From Bacteroides sp. (GTDB taxonomy: Bacteria > Bacteroidota > Bacteroidia > Bacteroidales > Bacteroidaceae), in contig DXWV01000029.1 of the NCBI GenBank assembly GCA_019416685.1, positions 52,481 through 116,480 of the forward strand: a stretch of DNA of 64,000 bases, given 5' to 3'. Made by a program: the position numbers and the translations under genes. Positions 7,801-16,077 of this stretch are shown one piece after another (position 1 is the stretch's first letter; each line of letters starts with the position of its first letter). The notes beneath the pieces are model-generated. The model had not been told where the DNA came from. It searched no databases and worked only from the letters and a program-made list of their open reading frames with translations.

Positions 7801-10800
7801 AGGTATAAGACTTGGTAACGAAGCGTTTCGTGGCATCATACTCATAGTACTGGATCGGGGTACTTACTCCTGTGCCAGATTTCGAGCTTATAAACAGATT
7901 CCCCCAAGTATCACATCTGGAATTGGTAACCAAACGCAGATTAGAAGCATTGTTCTCAATAATCTGGGTTTGGTATCCGAAAGGAATGTCATATGTGATT
8001 TGTGTTTTCTGAATAAAGGGCGAAGCATCATCCTTATGCTTCTGTATCTTGGTAATCAATCCGGGATGGTACGCTTTCCCGGCAAGAGTATAATTACTGT
8101 ATTGCACGGTGTGATACATAGTATTGTCATTATCGTAGACTGTCTTTTCCTGAGTTATATATCCGTAGGTAGTATTGAACTGGCGAGTCGTAGTAATTGT
8201 ATGGTTATCCAAGTCTTTCTCTATGGTAGTGGCAGGATAGGCAAAATACTTTTTAGAACCCTTGTCCACAATGGTAAACGTAACGTTGGTTTCCGCTGTA
8301 CTACCTCCTACGGTGTGTTTAGTATAGGTTGCGGAAGGTATATAGTAGGATGTATTCCAAGCCTTGACTCCCGATTCTGAGACTATACCTAAAGACGTGT
8401 TTTCGGCTGTCATGGAAGATAATCCCAACATCCCTTTTCCTTGCAGGTGTAGTTTCAGACCTTTGTACCGGTAATGAGTGTAAGTGCGCTGTAGGTTGAC
8501 TATCCCAGCTTTGTAATTATAATCCGTAGTGACACACTCTACCACATGTAAGGGCAAGGTACAATCGACAATGGGATAACTGCTACCCAAGCCTTTGGTA
8601 TAGATATGGCCGTCGGTGAGGGAAGTGTAATCGATAGTAGTTATACTTCCATAGTCGCTGGTGACGGATATCACTTTTCCACAGTTATTATTGTATTCGT
8701 ATCCACGGTTACCGTACAATCGCCATTCGGGATTGCCGGTTGCATTGCTACTGCTATAACAATTGTAACCGAAATTCATCAACTCCGCTTGCCCATCACC
8801 ATTAAAGTCGCCTACCATATAACGAGACGAAAGCGCGTCATCTTCGATGTTGGAAGTAGCATGGCGCACTTGAACAAGCTCGCTTCCGGTAGAGTGCATC
8901 CAGTAGGTATGTGTTTTCGTGAATTCACCCCAGCTACCGGTAATGTCACTCTTCTTTTTATACATGGCTTTGGTTATCACCACATCCGATTTACCGTCGA
9001 AATTAAAGTCATAGACAATGCAGTTAAACCTCTGATCATCTTTGCCCGTGAAACTCTGGTCATAAACCTCCAATGTGCACGCTTGCAATTTTGTGAAAGT
9101 TCCATCGCCATTGTTCAAGGCAAAATTCCATTGATTATTATCTGTGTCATTCATCAGGAGATCCATTAATCCGTCACCGTTGAAATCACCGGAACGCATC
9201 ATATTTACATTGTAAATATTAGTACCTGTGGTCTTTTTAGCATCCGAGAATGTAGTGTTCGTTATCCCATTACCTTTATTCCAGAAAATGGTATATCCTC
9301 CATCGTATATTACCATCAAATCCTCCAACCCATTACCGTTCAGATCGGATACGAATATCTCATCAGGTGCGGAAGGCATTGTTAGGTTAAATGTTATTTT
9401 TTCGGAATTGAATGTAATTATTTCACCGGGATATTTGTCGGGATTATGTCCTTTCTCGATGAAAATAAGATCTCCTTTTCCGTCATTATTAAAATCGCCG
9501 GTCGCATAAGCGGGCATTTCGTTACTATTTTGCAGATCATATCCGTAAACTCCCTGGACAGTATTTCCATAAATATAAAAACCTATTTGCTTCCAATGAT
9601 TATTGATACTTACATGCGGGACTACAAACTCATTGAGGCCATCCCCGTCAAAATCAAGAATCGAAGACCCTGCCTTCTGCTCTTGCATGTCTCCTAAATT
9701 GAAACTCGGTCCAAGGCGATAATTTGTCCCAGTGGTAAATTGAACAGTTCCACTAGAACCCCGAGAAGCCCAGTAGATATAAGCGTAGGTATCACCCGTC
9801 CAAGAGCCCGAACCTGTCGGAATCTGGACAGGAGCAATACCCATCATATCCGTCAAACCATCACCATTGAAGTCGCCGGCAATGAATTTCTGCTCGGAAA
9901 AAGCTACGGCAGGATAGACAGACGCCGCATTTACCTGAGGAGAAACCGGTGCATTACTCATACCGGGCAAATAAGACCAAGTTAATTCAACAGGTTTCAA
10001 CGCCTCACCGTTACCGTTTTTCTCCGTCACATTTGTCAGACGTGAAAATTCAGTGCCGGAACCATCGCTGTTAGTGTCATATTGTAAATAATAACGCCGG
10101 TAAACAGAACTACCAGTCTCACTACTTATCCCTATCAGCCGATAGTTCATAATCCCTTTCACGCCCTCTATCACAAACGGTTGAGGATCATTGGAACGGA
10201 TTTCATAATGGAAGGTTATCTTATTCAGCAGGCTGTTACTTCCATTTTTGTTTTTTCCATACGTGATGCTGCCGGGATACATGTAGTAATTCCATTGGTT
10301 ATAGGTATAATTCATATAGTTACCCAGTGGATCTTCCACGTAATCCAGATACCACGCATAGATTTTTGGTGAACCACCCGCAGTATAGCTTTGCCGCGCA
10401 CCGGGCGTATTTCCATAATAATAAATTTTACCGTCAGGAGATTTCACTTCGAACCACGTATTGGCCACGGTCGAATTATAAGTACCGTGAACAATTACTT
10501 TGGTAAAAGGGTCGGACTCGGGATAATATATGGCGCCCTCCTGACCTACGGCTCCGGAGTGATAAATTAGGCGTTTACCGTCCATATAGTATGCCTCATC
10601 GGCAGAAAAAGTCATTCCTGCGGCAACGCCGTCATGATACACCGTTTTGGGACCGCGCGTAATGGTGGATACACTCGAGAGGTTACATCCCCAGCCAACT
10701 ATTCCGTTCCCCGACTGGCTGTTGTACAAAATGGAGAGGGAAGGTTGCAAGCCGCCTACCCCTTGGGGGACTTTGATAGGAATAGAGTAAATGGCTCCCC

Positions 10801-11743
10801 CGGTAGGAGACACATCAAGAGATCCTCCAATACCGCCTACTTCTTCGGGTTCGGTGCTATACGCGCTAGGAACATCAGGATAGTCGGGATCGTCAGGAGC
10901 AAAAAGCGTTATGTTAGTAGTTATGTTACCCGAACTGTTATATTCTTCGGATACAACATAATAGGTACCTGGTTCAAGCGACTTCTGTATAAAAGAGTGG
11001 TACTTAGAAGAACATTGTCCGTCACCGGAATAATCATCGTTATATGCAATCGTATGTCCGGAGGCATTCAATAAATACATATAAGTATTTTCAAGTTCCG
11101 AACCACAATGAGTGATGGTTACATTCATCCTTCTGGTAATAGCAAACTTATAAAAAATATCATTGGACGGTCTGCGGGGATGTTGGCTGGTGAGATAGGC
11201 CGAATTCTGAGTATTGGAAAATTTGGTACTCACACTGTACGTACCTAAAGGGATGCTGCTCACACGGTCGATGTCTAATTTAAATTTAAGCTCACCTGAT
11301 ATATAGGTCTGTATTAAACCGTTTTCACAACATCCCTCTGTTACCACATAATAGGTGCCCGGATCTAAGTCTTTTTTAATAAAAATCAGTTGAGGTTTAC
11401 CACAAATTTCAGGTTCGCAGGTACCGTGTTCAGTAAAAGCTATCAGATTTCCCGAATCGTCCAATAGACTTATAAAAGTATCAGTCAGATTTGAATATGG
11501 ATATGAATCGCAATGATATATAGTAACTTCCATTATTTCATTCAAAGTAAACTTATAATAAACGTCATTGGTAGCGCATCCGTAATTATCAGTAAAGTTA
11601 GCCGTATTTATTAAATCGGTATAATCGAAATCGGCATTATAAGTTCCAGCTACTATGGGTGTCGCCATCGTATTACCCACCTGCCCGTAAATAACCACCG
11701 GAAATAGTAATACGGAAAGTATGATTGATAAATATGTTCTCAT
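4838..11743 (-). CDS. exported RHS/YD-repeat polymorphic toxin with AHH nuclease tip
   Basis: A protein of about 2301 residues. ATG 11743 is chosen because MRTYLSIILSVLLFPVVIYG is a signal peptide; the frame stays open to 11788. In order: two Cys-containing beta-sandwich repeats (about 20-290, each with a PGTYYVV motif); an SpvB-like domain from about 300 (GGSLDVSPTGGAIYSIPI); seven FG-GAP/VCBS-type repeats of the DFNGDGxxD pattern (about 620-990); YD repeats (about 1300-1830); and the RHS core (HLGSIMTLAE, then RFLSPDPFVQMPDFSQSFNR and YTDPDGEF, about 1910-2015). A Gly/Ala-rich hydrophobic pretoxin stretch follows. The tip (about 2203-2280) reads MHHFATNKN, then KYGLNLDG and LPHTGRHPNKYH, the AHH branch of HNH/EndoVII nucleases. 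It is an RHS-type shell likely to deliver a nuclease to competitors. Confidence 0.9.
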   Translation of the reverse strand: MRTYLSIILSVLLFPVVIYGQVGNTMATPIVAGTYNADFDYTDLINTANFTDNYGCATNDVYYKFTLNEIMEVTIYHCDSYPYSNLTDTFISLLDDSGNLIAFTEHGTCEPEICGKPQLIFIKKDLDPGTYYVVTEGCCENGLIQTYISGELKFKLDIDRVSSIPLGTYSVSTKFSNTQNSAYLTSQHPRRPSNDIFYKFAITRRMNVTITHCGSELENTYMYLLNASGHTIAYNDDYSGDGQCSSKYHSFIQKSLEPGTYYVVSEEYNSSGNITTNITLFAPDDPDYPDVPSAYSTEPEEVGGIGGSLDVSPTGGAIYSIPIKVPQGVGGLQPSLSILYNSQSGNGIVGWGCNLSSVSTITRGPKTVYHDGVAAGMTFSADEAYYMDGKRLIYHSGAVGQEGAIYYPESDPFTKVIVHGTYNSTVANTWFEVKSPDGKIYYYGNTPGARQSYTAGGSPKIYAWYLDYVEDPLGNYMNYTYNQWNYYMYPGSITYGKNKNGSNSLLNKITFHYEIRSNDPQPFVIEGVKGIMNYRLIGISSETGSSVYRRYYLQYDTNSDGSGTEFSRLTNVTEKNGNGEALKPVELTWSYLPGMSNAPVSPQVNAASVYPAVAFSEQKFIAGDFNGDGLTDMMGIAPVQIPTGSGSWTGDTYAYIYWASRGSSGTVQFTTGTNYRLGPSFNLGDMQEQKAGSSILDFDGDGLNEFVVPHVSINNHWKQIGFYIYGNTVQGVYGYDLQNSNEMPAYATGDFNNDGKGDLIFIEKGHNPDKYPGEIITFNSEKITFNLTMPSAPDEIFVSDLNGNGLEDLMVIYDGGYTIFWNKGNGITNTTFSDAKKTTGTNIYNVNMMRSGDFNGDGLMDLLMNDTDNNQWNFALNNGDGTFTKLQACTLEVYDQSFTGKDDQRFNCIVYDFNFDGKSDVVITKAMYKKKSDITGSWGEFTKTHTYWMHSTGSELVQVRHATSNIEDDALSSRYMVGDFNGDGQAELMNFGYNCYSSSNATGNPEWRLYGNRGYEYNNNCGKVISVTSDYGSITTIDYTSLTDGHIYTKGLGSSYPIVDCTLPLHVVECVTTDYNYKAGIVNLQRTYTHYRYKGLKLHLQGKGMLGLSSMTAENTSLGIVSESGVKAWNTSYYIPSATYTKHTVGGSTAETNVTFTIVDKGSKKYFAYPATTIEKDLDNHTITTTRQFNTTYGYITQEKTVYDNDNTMYHTVQYSNYTLAGKAYHPGLITKIQKHKDDASPFIQKTQITYDIPFGYQTQIIENNASNLRLVTNSRCDTWGNLFISSKSGTGVSTPIQYYEYDATKRFVTKSYTSSPLSPVITYTYDTWGNVLTENDESDLSNILTTTYTYDGWGNKTSTTFPDGTKETYLRGWNNNLDKRFFTLTQATGKPWVKIWYDSRGREVLVESIGPGGINKSGISIKQSTTYNIKNQVTKKQIQTGDLTTTEEYTYDGRGRVLTQANGTGQSISYTYGDRSISTTTNGRTTTKVYDAWDGVKSVIDPISSITYTYSSVGSPAKITTGGVDFTMTYNDVGRQKTLTDPNTGTTTYTYDAAGRIKTQVDGKNKTTTNTYDILGRLTSTVIDGVSTTYTYGTSGSSFARLTKEQTGNNSISYTYDDYGRIDVENRQVDGTEALAFTYSYNNKGQLSTITYPGDFTVSHFYDAYGNLNHVTKGTPESQTDVWMLLSNTGTITSSMLGSEHVIATKTLNSQGLLTNQNVSNTYTNTVFHNMDYVFDGATGNLTSRTGMIPQMESFTYDHADRLTEVREGNSTAISMGYHLNGNITSKTGLGSYSYGGKPHAISTVDNTSGLISGNLQNIAYTAFNKVSSISETVGSDNYLLNITYGPDRQRWKSVLKKNNIVTRTTVYAGDYEKITENGVTKGLYYISGDDGLVAVCVKEPGQSDKTYYAYKDHLGSIMTLAEISGDEVFKASYDVWGKRTVTNNTFKFHRGYTGHEHLDEFQLIDMNGRMYDPLLARFLSPDPFVQMPDFSQSFNRYSYCVNNPLIYTDPDGEFWHIVIGAVVGGAINWISNGADFSWEGLSYFATGAASGALTMAFPGAAMGIAAGTGAINSTLNQGFNNGWNNISLPQIAFDGIMAGAMSYAGGQVAGKFSAPLDKLTKNIQSPLLKNLITHEISGLPFGTLMGGVVAELDDNPETSFLDGMWNGAKMSLMTSGLSAIGAAAQYSLDNKANVLTGKPILPKEMHHFATNKNSRFTPQMEDIVEKYGLNLDGDWNKAKLPHTGRHPNKYHQWTLDRMTEIDAMPGMNQQAFIKQFKLRVIKPVINNPWMLKKSFWINK

Positions 11744-11766
11744 TGTTTTATCGGATTTAGTCGTGT

Positions 11767-12222
11767 TTATTGCTTTATTATCTTCCAACTGCTCACATCG
11801 CCGTTGCAGGTTACCTGCAGGATGTATATCCCCGAAGCATAGTCGGAGAGGTTTATTACATTAGACCGGGAGATGTCCGACCATTGTTGCAACTGTTTCC
11901 CGGAAGAATTATAAAGGAAAATCCGGGAATCCTCAAAGTTTTCTACTCTTAGGATATCGATCTGGAGTATGCCACGAGTGGGGTTTGGATAGATAATTAC
12001 CTTGCTTTCAAGCATTTCTTCCCTGTTTTTATCCTTTTCATTCTCTAAGGAATCCATTCGCTGTGCGATAATCTGTAGTTGGCGGGTTTCCCGGTTGCCG
12101 GCATTGTCATAAATATATTCGATACGTTGCGCACAAGCATCCGTACCCCACCAAAGAGAAAAAGTTACGAATAGTAGAAGTATGGATACGATCTGTTTTG
12201 GTGTGTGTTTGTTGTTTTCCAT
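11767..12222 (-). CDS. T9SS sorting-domain protein with one YD-like motif, upstream partner of the RHS toxin
   Basis: The 151-residue product has an N-terminal signal (hydrophobic VSILLLFVTFSLWWG, then ACAQ) and a single YD-like motif, RIEYIYDNAGNRETRQL. A predicted coiled stretch (QRMDSLENEKDKNREEM) leads into a type A T9SS C-terminal domain: IIYPNPTRGILQIDI, then YASGIYILQV and the Lys-containing end SSWKIIKQ. It should cross the outer membrane through type IX secretion. It ends 23 bases before the RHS start, so the pair is one operon. A short T9SS gene ahead of an RHS gene is a recurrent arrangement in Bacteroidetes; its part in toxin export is unknown to me. Confidence 0.8.
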   Translation of the reverse strand: MENNKHTPKQIVSILLLFVTFSLWWGTDACAQRIEYIYDNAGNRETRQLQIIAQRMDSLENEKDKNREEMLESKVIIYPNPTRGILQIDILRVENFEDSRIFLYNSSGKQLQQWSDISRSNVINLSDYASGIYILQVTCNGDVSSWKIIKQ

Positions 12223-12346
12223 AAGGCTATAGAGTTTAAATCTGTTTGGTTTTCTTCAATTTCACAAATAAACATATTAAAACACATAACTCCAATTATT
12301 TTCAACTCTATTTTTAGAAATTCGCTGTTTATTTCAATGCTTTACT

Positions 12347-12559
12347 CACTAGTGTCCCATTAAAATCTGAAATATCCCTTTTATGACATTGATTATAAGT
12401 GTATTATAGTCATTTTGAAAGTAAACGGACTTAAATTCATATTTCGCACCTCATTCTTGAATTTGAAGATTCATGTTTTGCAAAGTATTGAAAACCAATA
12501 ATACATATAAGTCCAGTTTACTCATTTATCAATGCTCAGATTTTTATGGGACACTAGTG
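12347..12559. mobile_element. 213-bp MITE-like element with 24-bp inverted ends and 9-bp target duplication
   Basis: The ends 12347-12370 (CACTAGTGTCCCATTAAAAT, then CTGA) and 12536-12559 are inverted copies with one mismatch. TGCTTTACT lies directly outside both ends (12338-12346 and 12560-12568), a perfect 9-bp target duplication. Subterminal inverted repeats (AGTAAACGGACTT near 12420, AAGTCCAGTTTACT near 12508) make the whole element foldable. It has no ORF of note, so it would need a transposase acting in trans. I cannot name the family; 9-bp duplications occur with IS4- and IS5-type transposases among others. Confidence 0.85.
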
Positions 12560-12568
12560 TGCTTTACT

Positions 12569-12872
12569 ACTATAATTATAATTGCACGTGCAGAGGTGTG
12601 CCGGTGTTAAGAATGTGTTTGTGTGCAAATGTATTTAGTATGCAGCCTACTTACCAAGTACCGTTTCTCCTCCTAAATATAGACCGTAACTTCTTTAATT
12701 CGTATTATATATTGTTAAACACCCCGCTTCTTGTCTATCTGTGGACAATATTGATAGATAATAAGAACAAAAATGCAAGGTTTTGCCGTTTTCTTTTCTT
12801 ATTTTTGCATCGTGTACGCAAACGACGTGCATCTGAGAGTATGATATTATAAACTATTTAAATAAATAAGGT
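12569..12872. other. intergenic region upstream of kduI
   Basis: There is no gene in this stretch. It is AT-rich and should hold the kduI promoter. A TATTTTTG box at 12800-12807 fits the Bacteroides -7 consensus TAnnTTTG, but no well-spaced -33 TTTG is visible. Together with the MITE and the 12223-12337 leader, this makes a 650-bp region between divergent genes. Confidence 0.6.
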
Positions 12873-13715
12873 ATGAAAACGAACTATGAAATTCGCTATG
12901 CTGCGCATCCTGAAGATGCAAAAAGCTATGACACCAAGAGAATCCGTCGTGATTTTCTGATTGAAAAAGTATTTTCGGCAAACGAAGTAAATATGGTGTA
13001 TTCCATGTATGACCGTATGGTAGTAGGTGGTGCAATGCCGGTAGGAGAGGTGCTGAAGCTTGAAGCTATCGATCCGTTGAAGGCTCCTTATTTCCTTACT
13101 CGTCGTGAAATGGGTATTTTCAATGTCGGTGGTCCTGGTGTGGTAAAAGCTGGCGATGCTGTATTTGAACTTGATTATAAAGAAGCACTTTACTTAGGCT
13201 CAGGAGATCGTGAAGTGACTTTTGAAAGTAAAGACGAAAAGAATCCTGCTAAGTTCTATTTTAATTCGCTGACTGCTCACCGTAACTATCCTGATAAGAA
13301 AGTGACAAAGAAAGATGCAGTGGTGGCTGAAATGGGTTCACTGGAAGGATCTAACCATAGAAATATAAACAAGATGCTGGTAAATCAGGTATTACCTACT
13401 TGCCAGTTGCAGATGGGTATGACGGAATTGGCTCCGGGAAGTGTTTGGAATACAATGCCGGCACACGTTCACAGCCGTCGTATGGAAGCTTATTTCTACT
13501 TCGAAGTGCCCGAAGAACATGCTGTATGTCACTTTATGGGTGAAGTAGATGAGACACGTCACGTATGGATGAAAGGCGATCAGGCTGTATTATCTCCTGA
13601 ATGGTCTATTCACTCGGCTGCTGCTACTCATAACTATACCTTCATCTGGGGTATGGGAGGTGAAAATCTGGATTACGGAGATCAGGATTTCTCACTGATT
13701 ACAGATCTTAAATAA
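12873..13715 (+). CDS. kduI: 5-dehydro-4-deoxy-D-glucuronate isomerase
   Basis: This 280-residue cupin-type enzyme converts 5-keto-4-deoxyuronate, formed from the unsaturated uronates that polysaccharide lyases release, to 2,5-diketo-3-deoxygluconate. It matches KduI over its normal length. The metal site is visible as PAHVHSRRMEAYFYFEVPE (His198, His200, Glu205) with a further His in EWSIHSAAATHNYTF near 247. NVGGPGVV near residue 90 is also characteristic. The next enzyme of the pathway, KduD, follows 140 bases downstream. The product should be cytoplasmic. Confidence 0.95.
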   Translation: MKTNYEIRYAAHPEDAKSYDTKRIRRDFLIEKVFSANEVNMVYSMYDRMVVGGAMPVGEVLKLEAIDPLKAPYFLTRREMGIFNVGGPGVVKAGDAVFELDYKEALYLGSGDREVTFESKDEKNPAKFYFNSLTAHRNYPDKKVTKKDAVVAEMGSLEGSNHRNINKMLVNQVLPTCQLQMGMTELAPGSVWNTMPAHVHSRRMEAYFYFEVPEEHAVCHFMGEVDETRHVWMKGDQAVLSPEWSIHSAAATHNYTFIWGMGGENLDYGDQDFSLITDLK

Positions 13716-13855
13716 TGAGGCATGCGCTGAATATGCCCTGTGTCAATTTAGGAAACGACTTAATAAGAACAATTAATTAATAACCTTCGTGCTATATGTG
13801 TGAATAAGTGCTTTCATTGGCACTCTGTACATTGGCACATTAATAAATTATTATA

Positions 13856-14650
13856 ATGGTAAACTTTTCATTAGAAGGTAAAGTTGCACTTGTTACCGGT
13901 GCATCTTACGGAATCGGTTTGGCTTTGGCTACTGCTTTTGCTAAGGCAGGCGCAAAAATCGTGTTCAACGATATCAAACAAGAACTGGTAGACAAAGGTA
14001 TTGCTGCTTACAAGGCTGAAGGTATCGAAGCTAAAGGTTATGTATGCGATGTAACCAACGAAGAGCAGGTGAACGCTATGGTTGCTCAGATTGAGAAAGA
14101 AGTGGGCGTTATCGATATTTTGGTTAACAATGCCGGTATCATTAAGCGTATCCCGATGCACGAAATGTCAGCAGCTGAATTCCGTCAGGTAATTGATGTA
14201 GACTTGAATGCTCCGTTTATTGTGTCTAAGGCTGTTATCCCTTCTATGATTAAAAAAGGTCATGGTAAGATTATCAATATCTGTTCTATGATGAGTGAAC
14301 TGGGTCGTGAAACAGTATCTGCTTATGCTGCTGCTAAGGGTGGTTTGAAGATGCTTACCAAGAACATTGCTTCTGAATATGGTGAATTCAATATCCAGTG
14401 TAATGGTATCGGCCCGGGTTATATTGCTACTCCGCAGACAGCTCCGTTGCGTGAAATCCAACCGGATGGTTCACGTCATCCATTTGATTCATTTATCATT
14501 GCTAAGACTCCGGCTGCCCGTTGGGGAACTCCGGAAGACCTGGCAGGACCTGCAGTGTTCCTGGCTTCAGATGCTTCTGACTTTGTAAACGGACATGTAT
14601 TATACGTTGACGGTGGTATCTTGGCATATATCGGAAAACAACCGAAATAA
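13856..14650 (+). CDS. kduD: 2-dehydro-3-deoxy-D-gluconate 5-dehydrogenase, SDR family
   Basis: This 264-residue short-chain dehydrogenase reduces 2,5-diketo-3-deoxygluconate to 2-keto-3-deoxygluconate, the step after KduI. The NAD(P) site is TGASYGIGLALA (about 14-25), followed by NNAGIIKRIPMH. The catalytic Ser lies in INICSMMSE and the YxxxK pair is Tyr157/Lys161 (SAYAAAKGG). The ending FVNGHVLYVDGGILAYIG is typical of the family. The 140-bp gap to kduI holds two TTGGCAC repeats. Other SDRs (gluconate 5-dehydrogenase) look alike, so the name rests partly on the kduI neighbour. Confidence 0.92.
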   Translation: MVNFSLEGKVALVTGASYGIGLALATAFAKAGAKIVFNDIKQELVDKGIAAYKAEGIEAKGYVCDVTNEEQVNAMVAQIEKEVGVIDILVNNAGIIKRIPMHEMSAAEFRQVIDVDLNAPFIVSKAVIPSMIKKGHGKIINICSMMSELGRETVSAYAAAKGGLKMLTKNIASEYGEFNIQCNGIGPGYIATPQTAPLREIQPDGSRHPFDSFIIAKTPAARWGTPEDLAGPAVFLASDASDFVNGHVLYVDGGILAYIGKQPK

Positions 14651-14673
14651 GAGATAAAATACAGTTATGCTGT

Positions 14674-14709
14674 AGGGCGGAGGAATACTCCGCCCTTTCG
14701 GGTTTTATT
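14674..14709 (+). terminator. hairpin terminator after kduD
   Basis: AGGGCGGAG (14674-14682) pairs perfectly with CTCCGCCCT (14688-14696) across a five-base loop, followed by TTCGGGTTTTATT. It lies between kduD and the DUF4861 gene, so transcription of the latter may be reduced or separate. Confidence 0.75.
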
Positions 14710-14729
14710 ATCAAACTAACGACAAAAAG

Positions 14730-15971
14730 ATGAAAAAGTTATTTTTCTTTATTGCAATTGCTCTTGTAAGCTTTGCTTGTACGGAGAGCAAGACAGTTAC
14801 TGTCACAGTAACAAATCCCACCGCTATGGAACGTGCCGGTGAAATGGTGGAGGTATCCATGGGTGATGTCTCTTCTAAACTGCAATTGGCTGACACTGCT
14901 CAGATTGTTGTGCTTGATGCTGATGGTCAGCAGGTGCCCTATCAGATTACTTATGATGAGAAAGTAATTTTCCCGGCTACCGTAAAAGCTAACGGAACAG
15001 CGGCTTATACTATTCAGGCCGGTACTCCTGCTGTATTTGATACAAAGGCTTGCGGACGTTACTATCCTGTACGTGTAGATGACGTGGCATGGGAAAATGA
15101 TCTGGTTGCTTTCCGTACTTACGGCCCTGCTTTGCAGGCAACTGGTGAGCGTGCTTTCGGTTATGATATCTGGACTAAATACAATACAACAGAGCCAGTG
15201 GTAGAAGCTCGTTATGCAGGCGAGTTGAACCCGGACACAAAAGCTAAAATTGCTGAACTGAAAAAGACAGATCCTAAAGCAGCAAATGAACTTTATCGTT
15301 CTGTTTCTTATCATGTAGATCATGGTAACGGCCTGGATTGCTATAAAGTAGGTCCTACGCTCGGAGGAGGTACGGCTGCTTTGATGTCGGGTGATTCGAT
15401 TATCTATCCGTATTGCTATGCAACACAGGAAATACTTGACAATGGTCCGTTGCGTTTCACTGTGAAACTGGTGTATAACCCGCTGACTGTAAAGGATAAC
15501 TCTGATGTTATAGAAACTCGTCTGATCTCTTTGGATGCTGGTTCGCATATGAACAAGACTGTTGTTGCTTACAGTAATCTGAAAGAAACAATGCCTGTTG
15601 CTACCGGTATTGTTCTTCACGAACCGGACGGTGCTGTTGTGGCAGATGCTGCCAACGGTTATATTACTTATGTAGATCCGACGGATAATGTGAACAATAA
15701 TAACGGAAAGATTTTTGTGGGTGCTGCTTTCCCTGCTACAGTGAAAGACGCCAAAGTGGTTCTTTTCCCTGAAAAAGAAAAGAAAGAATTGCGTGGTGGT
15801 GCAGATGGTCATGTACTGGCTATCAGTGACTATGAACCGGGCTCTGAATATACTTATTATTGGGGTTCTGCATGGGATAAAGCTGATATCAAGACTGCCG
15901 ATGCATGGAATGAATACGTAGCTGCATTTGCACAGAAATTGCGTGCTCCGCTGACTGTAACAGTACAGTAA
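14730..15971 (+). CDS. DUF4861 family lipoprotein
   Basis: This 413-residue protein begins MKKLFFFIAIALVSFACTES, an SPII lipoprotein signal with Cys17. The mature region fits DUF4861: a beta-rich start (TVTVTNPTAMERAGEMVEV), VAFRTYGPALQATGERAFGY, SYHVDHGNGLDCYKVGPTLG and a final WGSAWDKADIKTADAWNEYV. DUF4861 proteins are common in Bacteroidetes polysaccharide loci but their reaction is not settled. The kduI-kduD neighbours suggest a role in uronate-containing glycan breakdown at the cell surface or periplasm. Its stop codon lies at the edge of a long inverted repeat shared with the convergent sulfatase. Confidence 0.85.
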   Translation: MKKLFFFIAIALVSFACTESKTVTVTVTNPTAMERAGEMVEVSMGDVSSKLQLADTAQIVVLDADGQQVPYQITYDEKVIFPATVKANGTAAYTIQAGTPAVFDTKACGRYYPVRVDDVAWENDLVAFRTYGPALQATGERAFGYDIWTKYNTTEPVVEARYAGELNPDTKAKIAELKKTDPKAANELYRSVSYHVDHGNGLDCYKVGPTLGGGTAALMSGDSIIYPYCYATQEILDNGPLRFTVKLVYNPLTVKDNSDVIETRLISLDAGSHMNKTVVAYSNLKETMPVATGIVLHEPDGAVVADAANGYITYVDPTDNVNNNNGKIFVGAAFPATVKDAKVVLFPEKEKKELRGGADGHVLAISDYEPGSEYTYYWGSAWDKADIKTADAWNEYVAAFAQKLRAPLTVTVQ

Positions 15972-16077
15972 TTAAAGGGAGTTAAGAGAAGGGAGAATGG
16001 AGAATGGAGAAGTACTATGCAGCGTAATAGCGCAGCTCCTTCTCCCCTCTCCATTCTCCCTTCTCCCCTCTCTTTAA
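15971..16077. repeat. long imperfect inverted repeat between convergent genes
   Basis: A purine-rich arm at 15971-16012 (AGGGAGAATGGAGAATGGAG) faces a pyrimidine-rich arm at 16036-16077 (CTCTCCATTCTCCCTTCTCC). The arms are about 40 bases, and the ends ATTAAAG and CTTTAAT also match. The stop codons of the DUF4861 gene and the sulfatase both fall in the arms, so it probably acts as a bidirectional terminator or mRNA 3' structure. Confidence 0.7.

Noticed and set aside
4928..11074. Many plus-strand frames of 60-190 codons antisense to the RHS gene
   Set aside because: They are shadows created by the repeated codon pattern of the YD and FG-GAP repeats; none shows a family motif.
12576..12593. 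CACGTG palindrome (TTGCACGTGCA)
   Set aside because: Only the six-base core fits parS; the flanks do not.
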